From assembly GCF_001908275.1 (NCBI RefSeq), contig NZ_CP018620.1, forward strand, positions 5,890,001 through 5,954,000: DNA of 64,000 nt, in the 5' to 3' direction. Shown piece after piece: positions 55,813 to 64,000 of this stretch. A program made the position numbers and the translations under genes. The notes under the pieces are model-generated. The model ran no database searches and had not been told where the DNA came from. It worked only from the letters and a program-made list of their open reading frames with translations. Source of the DNA: Paenibacillus xylanexedens. GTDB taxonomy: Bacteria; Bacillota; Bacilli; Paenibacillales; Paenibacillaceae. Position 1 is the stretch's first letter. The number at the start of each line of letters is the position of its first letter.

Positions 55813-58800
55813 CTATTCCACCACAACCCACGGATAACGGGATAATGCGTCCAACAGGAATCGTACCCGTTCTGGCGTTCTGCCTTCTTCATCGAACAAA
55901 AGTAATTCATTCTCTTCCTGTAGCCATGCTACTGGAATTTTGTAATCCTCTTGCGGACCAATCTGCCAGTAACGGCCCAGATGATGTCCGTTCAGGTGAA
56001 TCGTTCCTTTGCTCATCCCGGTCAGGCGAAGCATCAGGTTCACTTTATGATGCTCTGAAACCGCAGACTTCGCGAAACGCCAGCGGTACCAGACCGGCTG
56101 ACCATACGATCCTCGGACTGGAGTATGATTGGATACAGGGTGAGACTTCTCACTCAATGTAGCACGATTAACCGATTCATTTGTGGGGTGGGGCACCAGA
56201 TTGGCAGTACAATTGCCACCTGCGGCGATACCAAGCTGTCCTGCACGCTGGATTGACCCCTGTGCTCCAGGATGGATCGATTCCTGTCCTACCTCGTAGC
56301 TCTCCCATTGTTGCGGAAGCAATGCATCCGTCCCTGCCATACGCCAATCCTTTAGTTCTCCCTGACTCGGATATGTGATCAGTTCCAGTCGATTCAGCGA
56401 AGAGCGGCTATACGGCATTTCCAGTGTATTTGTCTCTCCGGGCTTGATATACAAGGATATGTCTAACGTCTGGAAGGCAAACCAATCCTGATATCCTTCC
56501 ATCGGAACTTCGATGCCATTGATACGAAGACCTTTGCTCAAGGCACCCACAAGAATCGCCCGATCCATGCCATCCAGAGTAAAGCTTCTGCTCAGAAGTG
56601 GAGCCCCTTGGAGAGAATTCACCTCATCGAGATGAACACTTCCACTCTCCGTACGCCAATCCCGACGAATATCCCGAGCTTTGCCGCCCAGATACACAGC
56701 ACCAGCCAGACCTTTGCTCTCACCCAAATACGGGGAGAAGTTCAATCTGCCCATATGTTGTACCAGAATTTGAAGTGTATTCTTCCCTTTGGCCACCTGC
56801 AACTGCACTCCAGCGGCACCTACCTGACGCACTAATGCCTGCTGAACACCATTAACAATGATTCTGGCAGTATCCTGGATATCCGGCAAAATGAGGTTAG
56901 TGATCCCTTCGGTTGGACTCTCGAAATCACATTCGTACAATAAATAACCAAAATCTTGTCCGTATCGAGAAAAGTCTTCGGGTTGTCCACTCGCCGGACG
57001 CTGCTTCGCAGTTAACGTAACACGTGACAGCTCAGGAGAATCAGACAACGTCGGCGCACTCGGTAACGTCCACGGAAGCTGCTGCTGTATTCCAGCGATG
57101 GACTCCTGACTGACGAGAAACTCGTGACCTGTTAACGTCCGTTCTCCATCGGTCCAGTCACCAAGCAGCGTAATTGTGCGATCTGGGTCAGTAATCATGC
57201 CCTTGACCTGACCCGATGGTAATACGTCTACGTCATCGAAGCCGATCGCATAACGAAGTCCCTTCTGATCTGTTGCTTCCAATCGCCATGTTCGATTCAT
57301 CGTTTCTTGATCCAGAATGATGAATCGGATCGGTGTGCCGTTTGCTTCCAGCTGGATCGTTCCCGGCTCTTGGAAATGGAACAAATCGAAGCGGTATACG
57401 TTCCTGGCTGAATCATGTTCGACCAGCACTTGCACTGTGCTGCCCGTGACGTTCAATGCCCCTGCTTCCAGTTCAAGAACAGAACGCTGCCCGGCAGCGG
57501 CCACGATGAACAGGTTCAATTCTCCGTTTATCATTTCATTGCCCGTAATCATCGTACCCGCAGTCAGGTATACGTGTTCAGCAATCTGTACTCGATCCAG
57601 CAACGGAACAATCTGACCCGGATTCACCGATACGGGAAGAGTACGGCCTTCCTCCAGCGTAATGTGCATCGTCTCCCGTTCATCCTTGTGACTCTCCAAG
57701 AACCAAATCTTCTGGTTGTCAGCCTGTCTGCCTCGTACAGATATGCCCTCAGGATGACGTACAACGATCTGTTCTTCTGGAATTCCCTCTGTTTCCATCA
57801 GAAGGGCCCCGAAAGCATGGACGAAATAGGACAAATTCTTGATTACTGCATATTTCGGTGTCACCCGTCCATATTCGTTCAGCGGTGCATCATAGTCATA
57901 GGACGTAATCATGAAGATGTCACTGCTACCCATCGTTCTGCCGCCATATCCACCAAAGTTTGTGCCACCATAGAACATGTAGTGACTGATTCCGGTATAC
58001 CCGGCACGCAAAATCTCCATGATACGTCTCTCCAGCAAAGGCGCCTTCTTCTGAATAGCCGAAGGCCCTCCCCAATTCTCGAACCATCCGGTCCAGAATT
58101 CCGTGACCATCTTCGGGGTGTCCGGCTGTTTGACTCGAAGTTTCTCATAATGCCCGTCAGCACCTGACCAGAAATTAGCCCCTTCAATCGTGCCTTCCGC
58201 CCCGCCAACGCAAGTGATCAGCGTAGCGTCAATGCCACGTTGCAACAATCCATCTCTCAGCGTATTCATATGGTCACTTGCAGCAGCGTCATCCATCAGA
58301 TACCCGTATTCATTCTCCACCTGCACAAGAATGACCGTGCCCCCGGCGGATAACTGGCGCTCCCGAATAATCGGCACAAGCTGGTCAAAATACAAATTCA
58401 CATAGTGCAGATACGTCTCATTGTTTTCCCGGAATTTTACGCCGTCCTTCGTACCAAGCCAGTATGGGAAACCGCCAAAATCCCATTCTGCACAGATAAA
58501 CGGACCTGGACGCGCAATGACCCACATGCCCAGTTCTGCGCATAGATCCAGAAATGCTCCGCAATCGTTGTCCCCTTCAAAGGACCACTGTCCTTCTTCC
58601 GGTTCATGCACATTCCACGCAAAGTAGGTGTCGATGCAATTCATGCCTGCCAGCTTCGCCTTCAGCAGAACCTCACGCCATTCCTCCTTTGGCATACGGA
58701 AATAATGGATCGTGGCACTGTTCAGAAATACACGCTCTCCATTTAGGAAAAAGCTGCGTGCATCGTATGTTAATTCAGATAGAACACCGTTCTCAGCCCT

Positions 58801-58851
58801 TGCGATGTTCTTCTCCTGTTCCTGCAGCAAAAGGGATGCTTTCTCTGTCAA
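55813..58851 (-). CDS. GH35 beta-galactosidase, large intracellular form
   Basis: This 1012-residue enzyme is a GH35 beta-galactosidase. The catalytic acid/base is Glu181 in VQVENEYG and the nucleophile is Glu251 in MVTEFWTGWF. The N-terminal barrel (about 25-350, beginning FFLNGERVFLNSATIHYFRMP) is followed by several beta domains, as in plant and bacterial GH35. It has no signal peptide and so should act on imported galacto-oligosaccharides. TTG 58851 follows GGAGGGGAT. It lies in the galactan locus, between repeats and the GH43 gene. Confidence 0.92.
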   Translation of the reverse strand: MTEKASLLLQEQEKNIARAENGVLSELTYDARSFFLNGERVFLNSATIHYFRMPKEEWREVLLKAKLAGMNCIDTYFAWNVHEPEEGQWSFEGDNDCGAFLDLCAELGMWVIARPGPFICAEWDFGGFPYWLGTKDGVKFRENNETYLHYVNLYFDQLVPIIRERQLSAGGTVILVQVENEYGYLMDDAAASDHMNTLRDGLLQRGIDATLITCVGGAEGTIEGANFWSGADGHYEKLRVKQPDTPKMVTEFWTGWFENWGGPSAIQKKAPLLERRIMEILRAGYTGISHYMFYGGTNFGGYGGRTMGSSDIFMITSYDYDAPLNEYGRVTPKYAVIKNLSYFVHAFGALLMETEGIPEEQIVVRHPEGISVRGRQADNQKIWFLESHKDERETMHITLEEGRTLPVSVNPGQIVPLLDRVQIAEHVYLTAGTMITGNEMINGELNLFIVAAAGQRSVLELEAGALNVTGSTVQVLVEHDSARNVYRFDLFHFQEPGTIQLEANGTPIRFIILDQETMNRTWRLEATDQKGLRYAIGFDDVDVLPSGQVKGMITDPDRTITLLGDWTDGERTLTGHEFLVSQESIAGIQQQLPWTLPSAPTLSDSPELSRVTLTAKQRPASGQPEDFSRYGQDFGYLLYECDFESPTEGITNLILPDIQDTARIIVNGVQQALVRQVGAAGVQLQVAKGKNTLQILVQHMGRLNFSPYLGESKGLAGAVYLGGKARDIRRDWRTESGSVHLDEVNSLQGAPLLSRSFTLDGMDRAILVGALSKGLRINGIEVPMEGYQDWFAFQTLDISLYIKPGETNTLEMPYSRSSLNRLELITYPSQGELKDWRMAGTDALLPQQWESYEVGQESIHPGAQGSIQRAGQLGIAAGGNCTANLVPHPTNESVNRATLSEKSHPVSNHTPVRGSYGQPVWYRWRFAKSAVSEHHKVNLMLRLTGMSKGTIHLNGHHLGRYWQIGPQEDYKIPVAWLQEENELLLFDEEGRTPERVRFLLDALSRYPWVVVE

Positions 58852-58877
58852 AGTTATCCCCTCCTTCTCTTTATTGA

Positions 58878-59066
58878 TATAAATTGAACTAAAGATTATT
58901 TACACTGCACACTTCGATGACAGAACAACCTTCCGATCGCTGTTATCCCCAGATTTTTTGATTTTCTTTTCTCAAAGGGGAAAATCCGGGGATAAAGGCG
59001 ACCGCTCCGCTTCTTCAGGTCCTTTCTGTCCTGTCCGTTCGGTGTAAATGTTTAGTTCAATTTATA
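58878..59066. repeat. Interspersed ~190 bp inverted-repeat element, copy 2
   Basis: The ends are inverted: TATAAATTGAACTAAA...ATTTACAC on the left and GTGTAAATGTTTAGTTCAATTTATA on the right. Inner arms are TTATCCCCAGATTTT and AAAATCCGGGGATAA, and an outer stem includes GACAGAA/TTTCTGTC. It lies just upstream of the GH35 start. Confidence 0.88.
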
Positions 59067-59100
59067 TAGGTTCATATGTCCTGTAATCTTTTAAAAATAT

Positions 59101-59286
59101 GAGTTCAACTAATGAATATTTACACTGGCACTCCGATGACAGAATAACCTTCCAATCGCTGTTATCCCCAGATTTTTTGATTCCCTTTTCTCAAAGGGAA
59201 AATCCGGGGATAAAGGCGACCGCTCCGCTTTTTCAGGTCCTTTCTGTCCTCTCCGTTTTCTGTGTAAATCTGTAGTTGAACTTATA
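59101..59286. repeat. Interspersed ~190 bp inverted-repeat element, copy 3
   Basis: It is nearly identical to copy 2 and lies 34 bp from it in the same orientation. Ends are AGTTCAACT...ATTTACAC and GTGTAAATCTGTAGTTGAACTTATA; the core has TTATCCCCAGATTTT and AAAATCCGGGGATAA. It starts 11 bp after the end of the GH30 gene. Confidence 0.88.
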
Positions 59287-59297
59287 TTCCTTAATCA

Positions 59298-60794
59298 TCA
59301 GTTCCCCTGCAACGTCACGCCTTCCAGTACAACCGTTGTGATGGAATTATCTGCGGTAGGTACTTCAAGTCCGTTGGTATACACCGGGATGTCTTCAAGC
59401 TGTTCCATGTTCCGATCCGGTGAAGTCTGATACACCTGAGCGGTGGCTGATTTTCCATACGTATACCCTTGCAGTTCAAACGCCGTTGTTCCCGCTGACA
59501 ATTCGTTACGAATCACCAGCACCAGTCTCTGACGTTCCGCGTCATAGGCAGCCAGTGTGCGTCCACCATCCGTTGGAATAATCGTCGCACCGGGACGAAT
59601 GAACTTTGTAAACTGGGCCATGCCGTAATACTGTTTGGTCATCTCGTACTGCTCTTCTCCGTTGAAATTGGCATGAATGAAGCCCCAATTATTATTGGCG
59701 CCCTCATCTTCAACGGCCTGCCAGTATACCCAGGCGGATGGCTGCATGATTTTCAGATCAAACATGATCCGCTCCGCCAATTCTTGCACCGAGGTCATAT
59801 CCTCATGACTGTGCGGCTCGCTGCCGCCGGTTCCGTACTCGGACATCCACAGCTTCTTGCCTTGGCGTTCTGCCAGCGTGCGCAGCTCTTCCATTTTGCT
59901 ACCATTATAGGAGTGAGTATTGATCTGCTGGATTACGTCCAGCGTGTCCTGATCATAGAGATTGAAATTAAACACCGTCTCATCAATGCTGTTATCGTCC
60001 GCGGCACTAATGACGGTTCCATCCAGTCCCTTGCTCTTCAACGATGCAGCAACTTTCTTAATAATCTCGGCCTGTTTCTCATTCGTAAAATGACTGCCTT
60101 CCTGCATATTGCCCTTCTTCCACCAGTCGGAGGAAGGTTCATTGAGCGGATTCAGTGTGCGGAAGGTAATCCCCCACTCGTCCCGATAATACTTCACAAC
60201 TTCGGTCAGATAATCTGCAAACGCATCATACTGGTCGTCACGCAGATTATTGCTGCCATCCACGGCTCCGGTAACTGATCCACTGATCGTCATCCAGTAA
60301 GGTGGTGAATTGGAGAATGCTTCAGCAATATTCACGCCGCGCTCCATCGAGCCTTGTAATACAGCACGCTGACCTGCATCAGCATCCCAATCCCACTCAC
60401 CAGGTTCAGGCTGGAAGCCAGGTACATCCCCGCCGGGACGAAGAGCTTTCATCTCTGGATTCTCCTCACCGCCAATATTGTAACGAACGATGTTCAGACC
60501 TAATCCTTTCTCCGGATCAAAGACCAAATCCATCACTTCACTAACCTTTGTCTGATCCTTCCATCCGCCAAGATCGTTGGCCCACCAGGCAAGTGACGTA
60601 CCCCAACCTTCAAAATGATTATAGGACTGATCCAGCTTCAGACGTACTGGTTCCCCTTGGAACTCAATTGTTTTGGATGATTCATTGGCAAAATGATTGA
60701 TAACAATTCCTCCTCCTGCCAGCAGAGCAATCAGGACGACACCCATGAGGATATAACTCCGTTTGCCTCTGCTGCGTTGTTCTTTATGCGCCAT
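59298..60794 (-). CDS. Membrane-anchored GH30 endo-galactanase-like enzyme
   Basis: This 498-residue protein has a basic N-terminus and membrane anchor (about 14-34, ILMGVVLIALLAGGGIVI) and a GH30 domain of the same subfamily as the gene at 51940. Catalytic residues are Glu219 (NPLNEP) and Glu319 (WMSEYG). It has no ricin domain. It is probably an outer-face enzyme that cuts galactan chains close to the ABC importer. The ATG 60794 follows AAAGGATTG. It is the last of an apparent four-gene operon with the sugar transporter, 90 bp after the second permease. Confidence 0.85.
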   Translation of the reverse strand: MAHKEQRSRGKRSYILMGVVLIALLAGGGIVINHFANESSKTIEFQGEPVRLKLDQSYNHFEGWGTSLAWWANDLGGWKDQTKVSEVMDLVFDPEKGLGLNIVRYNIGGEENPEMKALRPGGDVPGFQPEPGEWDWDADAGQRAVLQGSMERGVNIAEAFSNSPPYWMTISGSVTGAVDGSNNLRDDQYDAFADYLTEVVKYYRDEWGITFRTLNPLNEPSSDWWKKGNMQEGSHFTNEKQAEIIKKVAASLKSKGLDGTVISAADDNSIDETVFNFNLYDQDTLDVIQQINTHSYNGSKMEELRTLAERQGKKLWMSEYGTGGSEPHSHEDMTSVQELAERIMFDLKIMQPSAWVYWQAVEDEGANNNWGFIHANFNGEEQYEMTKQYYGMAQFTKFIRPGATIIPTDGGRTLAAYDAERQRLVLVIRNELSAGTTAFELQGYTYGKSATAQVYQTSPDRNMEQLEDIPVYTNGLEVPTADNSITTVVLEGVTLQGN

Positions 60795-60884
60795 GGGCTA
60801 TACAATCCTTTCTCCATGTACGTTGATTACTCCATTGACCTTGAACATCAGGTTCAGCACATACAATCACTACAGACACTTCGG

Positions 60885-61730
60885 TTACTTGATTCCGCTG
60901 CTTCCGCCGCTAATGTTGGCTTCATAGACATAACGTTGTCCGAACAGATATACCAGCACCATCGGAATGGTGAGGAACAGGGAAGCAATCATCACAAGGT
61001 TCCATGGTGGCATCTGCCCGCCACCTACCGTAGTCAACAGCTGCACTCCAAGTGCCAGCGGCATTTTCTCCGGATCATTGATATAGATGAGCGGTCCCAT
61101 GAAGTTGCCCCAGTTATAGGAGAATGAGAAGATCGCAATGGCCGCAAGTATCGGATAAGTCAGTGGCATGATGATTTTCCAATAGATTCCCGGGTGACCC
61201 ATACCATCGATCATGGCGGCTTCATCCAGTGATTTTGGAATACTCATTACGAACTGCCGAATCAGGAATACGTTGAACGCTCCGGCGAAGAAACTCGGCA
61301 CGATCAGCGGATAGAATGTATTAATCCAGTCCAGATGACGGAAGATGATGAACTGCGGTACCATCGTCACCTCACCCGGAATCATCATCGTACTGAGCAA
61401 AACAATAAACAGGAAACGGCTGCCTTTTGCTTTGATTCGGGCAAAGCCGTAGGATACGATCGAAGCTGATAATACCGATCCGACAATCGTAAAGACGGTA
61501 ATGATGACCGAGTTTTTGAGATACGTGCCAAGATTGTTATTCGTGAAGATGGTATAAAAGTTCGACCATTGGAACTCCATTGGAACGAAGGTAAAGGCTG
61601 ATTTGACGGTTGTTGCGTCACTTGCCAGTGCAATAGAGATCATGTACAGGAAAGGCGAAGCAAGCAGCACCCCGACCAGAATCAGAAAAATATAGGATAT
61701 CGTCTTCTCCACAGTGGATGGATTACTCAT
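60885..61730 (-). CDS. Sugar ABC transporter permease, MalG type
   Basis: This 281-residue permease has six membrane segments and the EAA loop DEAAMIDGMGHPGIYWKIIMP near residue 180. It is a carbohydrate importer (CUT1) subunit. ATG 61730 follows GAGGAGGG and overlaps the upstream permease stop by 8 bp. A start at 61781 lies inside the previous gene. It pairs with the MalF-type permease. No ATPase gene is present in the locus, so a shared MsmX/UgpC-type ATPase elsewhere is expected. Confidence 0.9.
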   Translation of the reverse strand: MSNPSTVEKTISYIFLILVGVLLASPFLYMISIALASDATTVKSAFTFVPMEFQWSNFYTIFTNNNLGTYLKNSVIITVFTIVGSVLSASIVSYGFARIKAKGSRFLFIVLLSTMMIPGEVTMVPQFIIFRHLDWINTFYPLIVPSFFAGAFNVFLIRQFVMSIPKSLDEAAMIDGMGHPGIYWKIIMPLTYPILAAIAIFSFSYNWGNFMGPLIYINDPEKMPLALGVQLLTTVGGGQMPPWNLVMIASLFLTIPMVLVYLFGQRYVYEANISGGSSGIK

Positions 61731-62610
61731 TGGCTTTTCCCTCCTCGTAGTGCACCCATAGCGCCGATGAACGGAATACAACGAGTGTCAACACCATGAT
61801 GATGATGAATAATACCCAAGCAATCGCCGATGCATATCCCATTTTGTAGAATTGGAACGCATTCTGGAACAAGTAGGGAACAACCATCTGACTTGAATTG
61901 TCAGGTCCCCCGGCAGTAACGATGAATACCTGCGCGAAGGTCTGGAGCGCTCCGATCATACCAGTCACGAGATTGAAGAAAATGACGGGAGTCAGCATTG
62001 GGAATGTAATATGGAAGAACGATTGTGTACTTTTCGCCCCATCGATGGCAGCGGCCTCGTACAGCTCCTGTGGAATGCCTTTCATCCCTGCAAGCAGCAA
62101 TACCACGCCACCACCCACACCCCATAAGGACATGAGAATCAATGCGGGCTTAACCCAGTTCGGATCAAGAAGCCAAGCAGGACCCTGAATACCGAAGATC
62201 GCAAGTGCCTGGTTGATCAAACCTTCCGTCGGCGCAAGCAAGTGGATGAAGAGCAATGAACTCGCAACCACCGGAACAACGGAAGGCAGGTAGAACAGAA
62301 TACGGAAGAAGGTGATCCCTTTGATTTTTTTGTTCAGGTAATAGGCAATCCAGAGCGAGATCGACATGCCCAGCGGAATGGATATCAGCGCATAGAAGAA
62401 TGTATTGCCGACGGATTTCCAGAAGATCGGATCATCGGTCAGTAGCGTTTTGTAGTTGTCGATACCGATGAATTCAGGGGACTGGAACAGATCCCAATTC
62501 GTGAAGCTCATATAGATGGAAAACAGGATCGGACCCAGGGTCAGCCCCAGAAACCCGATCAGCCAAGGCGAGATGAAGATGTAGAACCATTTCCCGTCCT
62601 TTTTTCTCAC
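61723..62610 (-). CDS. Sugar ABC transporter permease, MalF type
   Basis: This 295-residue permease has six membrane segments and the EAA loop YEAAAIDGAKSTQSFFHITFP near residue 205. It is the partner of the MalG-type protein. GTG 62610 has GGGAGGGC 6 bases before it; starts further upstream lie before that site. The gap from the binding-protein gene is 101 bp. Confidence 0.9.
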   Translation of the reverse strand: MRKKDGKWFYIFISPWLIGFLGLTLGPILFSIYMSFTNWDLFQSPEFIGIDNYKTLLTDDPIFWKSVGNTFFYALISIPLGMSISLWIAYYLNKKIKGITFFRILFYLPSVVPVVASSLLFIHLLAPTEGLINQALAIFGIQGPAWLLDPNWVKPALILMSLWGVGGGVVLLLAGMKGIPQELYEAAAIDGAKSTQSFFHITFPMLTPVIFFNLVTGMIGALQTFAQVFIVTAGGPDNSSQMVVPYLFQNAFQFYKMGYASAIAWVLFIIIMVLTLVVFRSSALWVHYEEGKANE

Positions 62611-62711
62611 GTTAAGCCCTCCCATGACGCAGAGAGCAGATGGAACCCGCATTCACGCCGATTCCACCTGTCCTGCTGTCGCTGCTATTTGTGCATGTTC
62701 AGAAAAACCCT

Positions 62712-63983
62712 CTATTTGTAGAGTCTTTCCAGTCCACTCTGAATTTCGGTTACGGTATCATCAAGCGTGGCTTTGTTGTTGAAGTACACACCCAGCTTAT
62801 CGTTAATGAGCTTCATCATTTCGTTCCATTGCGGGTTGAATGGTTCTGCATAGATTGTCGATTCACTGAAAGCAGCCATGTTGATTTTTTTGCCGCCGTA
62901 TTCAGCATTCAGGAATTCATCACTGGACAGACCGGCTTTGGTTGCAGGAGCATCCTGACCCGCTTTGACCATTGGCATCTGTGCTTCCGGTGTGGTCAGT
63001 GCTTCGATTACTTTGAATGCTTCTTCCTTGTGTTTGGATGCGTTGGTAATGGTTAACCCGTTAAAGAAGGCGTTCGTTTCGCCCCATACCGGAGAGATAT
63101 CCCAATTAATGCCTTCCACCTTGGCAAGTGAACCGATGTTCCAGAACCCTGTCGTTTCCATGGCGATCTTGCCTTGAGCGAACAGCGGATCAGCTCCGAT
63201 ATTCCCCATGTCGGCAATCTCGGTTGGCGTTGGTCCCGCACCGTGTGTGAAGGTCAGATCATTCATGAATTGTAATGCTTTACGCACAGGCTCTGTATTG
63301 AATGTTGGTTTGCCACTCTCATCGAACAATGAGCCACCGTTCTGGTAGATGAGCTGCATCCATTGCGGCCACCAGCTGCCTGGGTAGTAACCCCATTGAG
63401 TCGTTTTGCCGTTCTCCTTCACCGTCAGCTTCTGAGCTGCCGCCATCAGATCATCCTGCGTCCAATCTTTGGTTGGGTATTCCACCCCAGCCTTGTCGAA
63501 CAGATCTTTGTTATAAAAGAGGACCATCGCACCTGCCCGATCCGGCAAACCAAATTGTTTGCCATCATACTTCATCAGGTTTGCGATATCATCGGAATAA
63601 CGCTCGGACATGTTCACATTGTTCGCCTGAATCATGTCATCCAGCGGTATAATCTGATTCTTGGAGGCGTAAGCCTGATAGTTCTCGGCAATCATCATGA
63701 TGTCCGGCGCCGTTCCTCCGGCGATCATGGTCTGTACCTTCTGGTCATAATCCCCTGCAACCACGTTCAGCTTCACGTTAATATCGGGATACGTCTGTTT
63801 CACAATGTCGAGTCGTTCCTGATAAATCTTTTTCTCATCCTCCGAGCCCCAGATTGTCATGCTCAAATCAACCTTGCCACCGGACTCGCCGGAAGAACCG
63901 TTTTTACTCCCGCTGCTACAGGCTGTAAGTCCCATTACCATGACCAGCATCAATAACGAAATGACCTTTAGACTTCTTCTCAT
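62712..63983 (-). CDS. Sugar-binding lipoprotein of a CUT1 ABC transporter
   Basis: This 423-residue lipoprotein has a lipobox LTAC (Cys22) and an SBP_bac_1 fold (MTIWGSEDEKK, IMIAENYQA, DGKQFGLPDRAGAMVLFYNKD). It should bind a galactose- or arabinose-containing oligosaccharide. ATG 63983 follows AAGGGGGC. It heads the operon with both permeases and a GH30 gene; its promoter lies outside the window. Substrate is inferred from the neighbouring enzymes. Confidence 0.92.
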   Translation of the reverse strand: MRRSLKVISLLMLVMVMGLTACSSGSKNGSSGESGGKVDLSMTIWGSEDEKKIYQERLDIVKQTYPDINVKLNVVAGDYDQKVQTMIAGGTAPDIMMIAENYQAYASKNQIIPLDDMIQANNVNMSERYSDDIANLMKYDGKQFGLPDRAGAMVLFYNKDLFDKAGVEYPTKDWTQDDLMAAAQKLTVKENGKTTQWGYYPGSWWPQWMQLIYQNGGSLFDESGKPTFNTEPVRKALQFMNDLTFTHGAGPTPTEIADMGNIGADPLFAQGKIAMETTGFWNIGSLAKVEGINWDISPVWGETNAFFNGLTITNASKHKEEAFKVIEALTTPEAQMPMVKAGQDAPATKAGLSSDEFLNAEYGGKKINMAAFSESTIYAEPFNPQWNEMMKLINDKLGVYFNNKATLDDTVTEIQSGLERLYK

Positions 63984-64000
63984 ACGTTACGCCCCCTTGA

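Noticed and set aside
55634-55831. A 65-codon minus-strand frame after the GH35 gene
   Set aside because: It begins inside the GH35 3' end and has no start site of its own; the residues look protein-like but support is too weak.
59101-59286. The repeat copies as CRISPR-like or coding units
   Set aside because: Only two are in tandem, they carry inverted ends and no spacers, and they have no open frame.

Overview
The window reads as a chromosomal segment of a Paenibacillus-like, spore-former-type Firmicute. The evidence is mid-range base composition, strong GGAGG ribosome-binding sites with frequent TTG and GTG starts, LicT/BglP beta-glucoside control, a KhtTU-type potassium efflux pair, meso-diaminopimelate dehydrogenase, a bacterial expansin and many plant cell-wall glycosidases. 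This assignment is inferred from gene content, not from a marker gene. No rRNA, tRNA or CRISPR array was seen.

Layout. 1-4 kb: a pectate lyase cut by the window edge, then an AraC regulator divergent from a GH42 beta-galactosidase. 4-9 kb: an ECF sigma/anti-sigma pair with a likely autoregulated promoter, four small genes including a SMI1/KNR4 (SUKH) protein, and a PilZ protein. 9-12 kb: a xanthine/uracil permease with an ankyrin-repeat protein, and a LysR regulator. 12-18.5 kb: a beta-glucoside regulon (two 6-phospho-beta-glucosidases, licT, bglP) in which each of the four genes has its own LicT antiterminator site and terminator. 18.5-22 kb: a SUFU-domain protein, a GAF-LuxR regulator and a lipoprotein. 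22-28.7 kb: an oligopeptide-type ABC transporter with unusual parts: a fused double ATPase, two permeases with long N-terminal extensions, and a substrate-binding lipoprotein that appears circularly permuted. 28.7-37.6 kb: small enzymes and regulators, a 38-residue membrane protein missed by simple ORF cut-offs, and a UMP-kinase paralogue behind a leader-peptide/terminator attenuator. 37.6-39.3 kb: an IS1182-type element that has replaced the last codons of a PhzF-family gene. 39.3-51.8 kb: an alpha/beta hydrolase, an expansin, a GreA-like/KhtT/KhtU operon, gdhA, a pentapeptide protein, ddh, exonuclease III, and a sarcosine-oxidase-like gene that seems to start at AUU. 51.9-64 kb: a same-strand sugar locus (binding protein, two permeases, two GH30 enzymes, a GH35 and a GH43 with an arabinose-binding domain) that together fit use of type II arabinogalactan side chains.

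How the parts fit. The two ends of the window and the beta-glucoside block serve plant polysaccharide use: secreted enzymes cut pectin and galactan, the ABC importer (which lacks its own ATPase here) and the PTS bring in oligosaccharides, and intracellular GH35, GH42 and GH1 enzymes finish them. Three copies of a ~190 bp inverted-repeat element are interspersed among the galactan genes, and one end of the same element lies in the 5' leader of the expansin gene.

The strongest items for follow-up are the circularly permuted binding protein with its odd transporter, the attenuator in front of the second UMP kinase, the interspersed repeat family and the AUU start.
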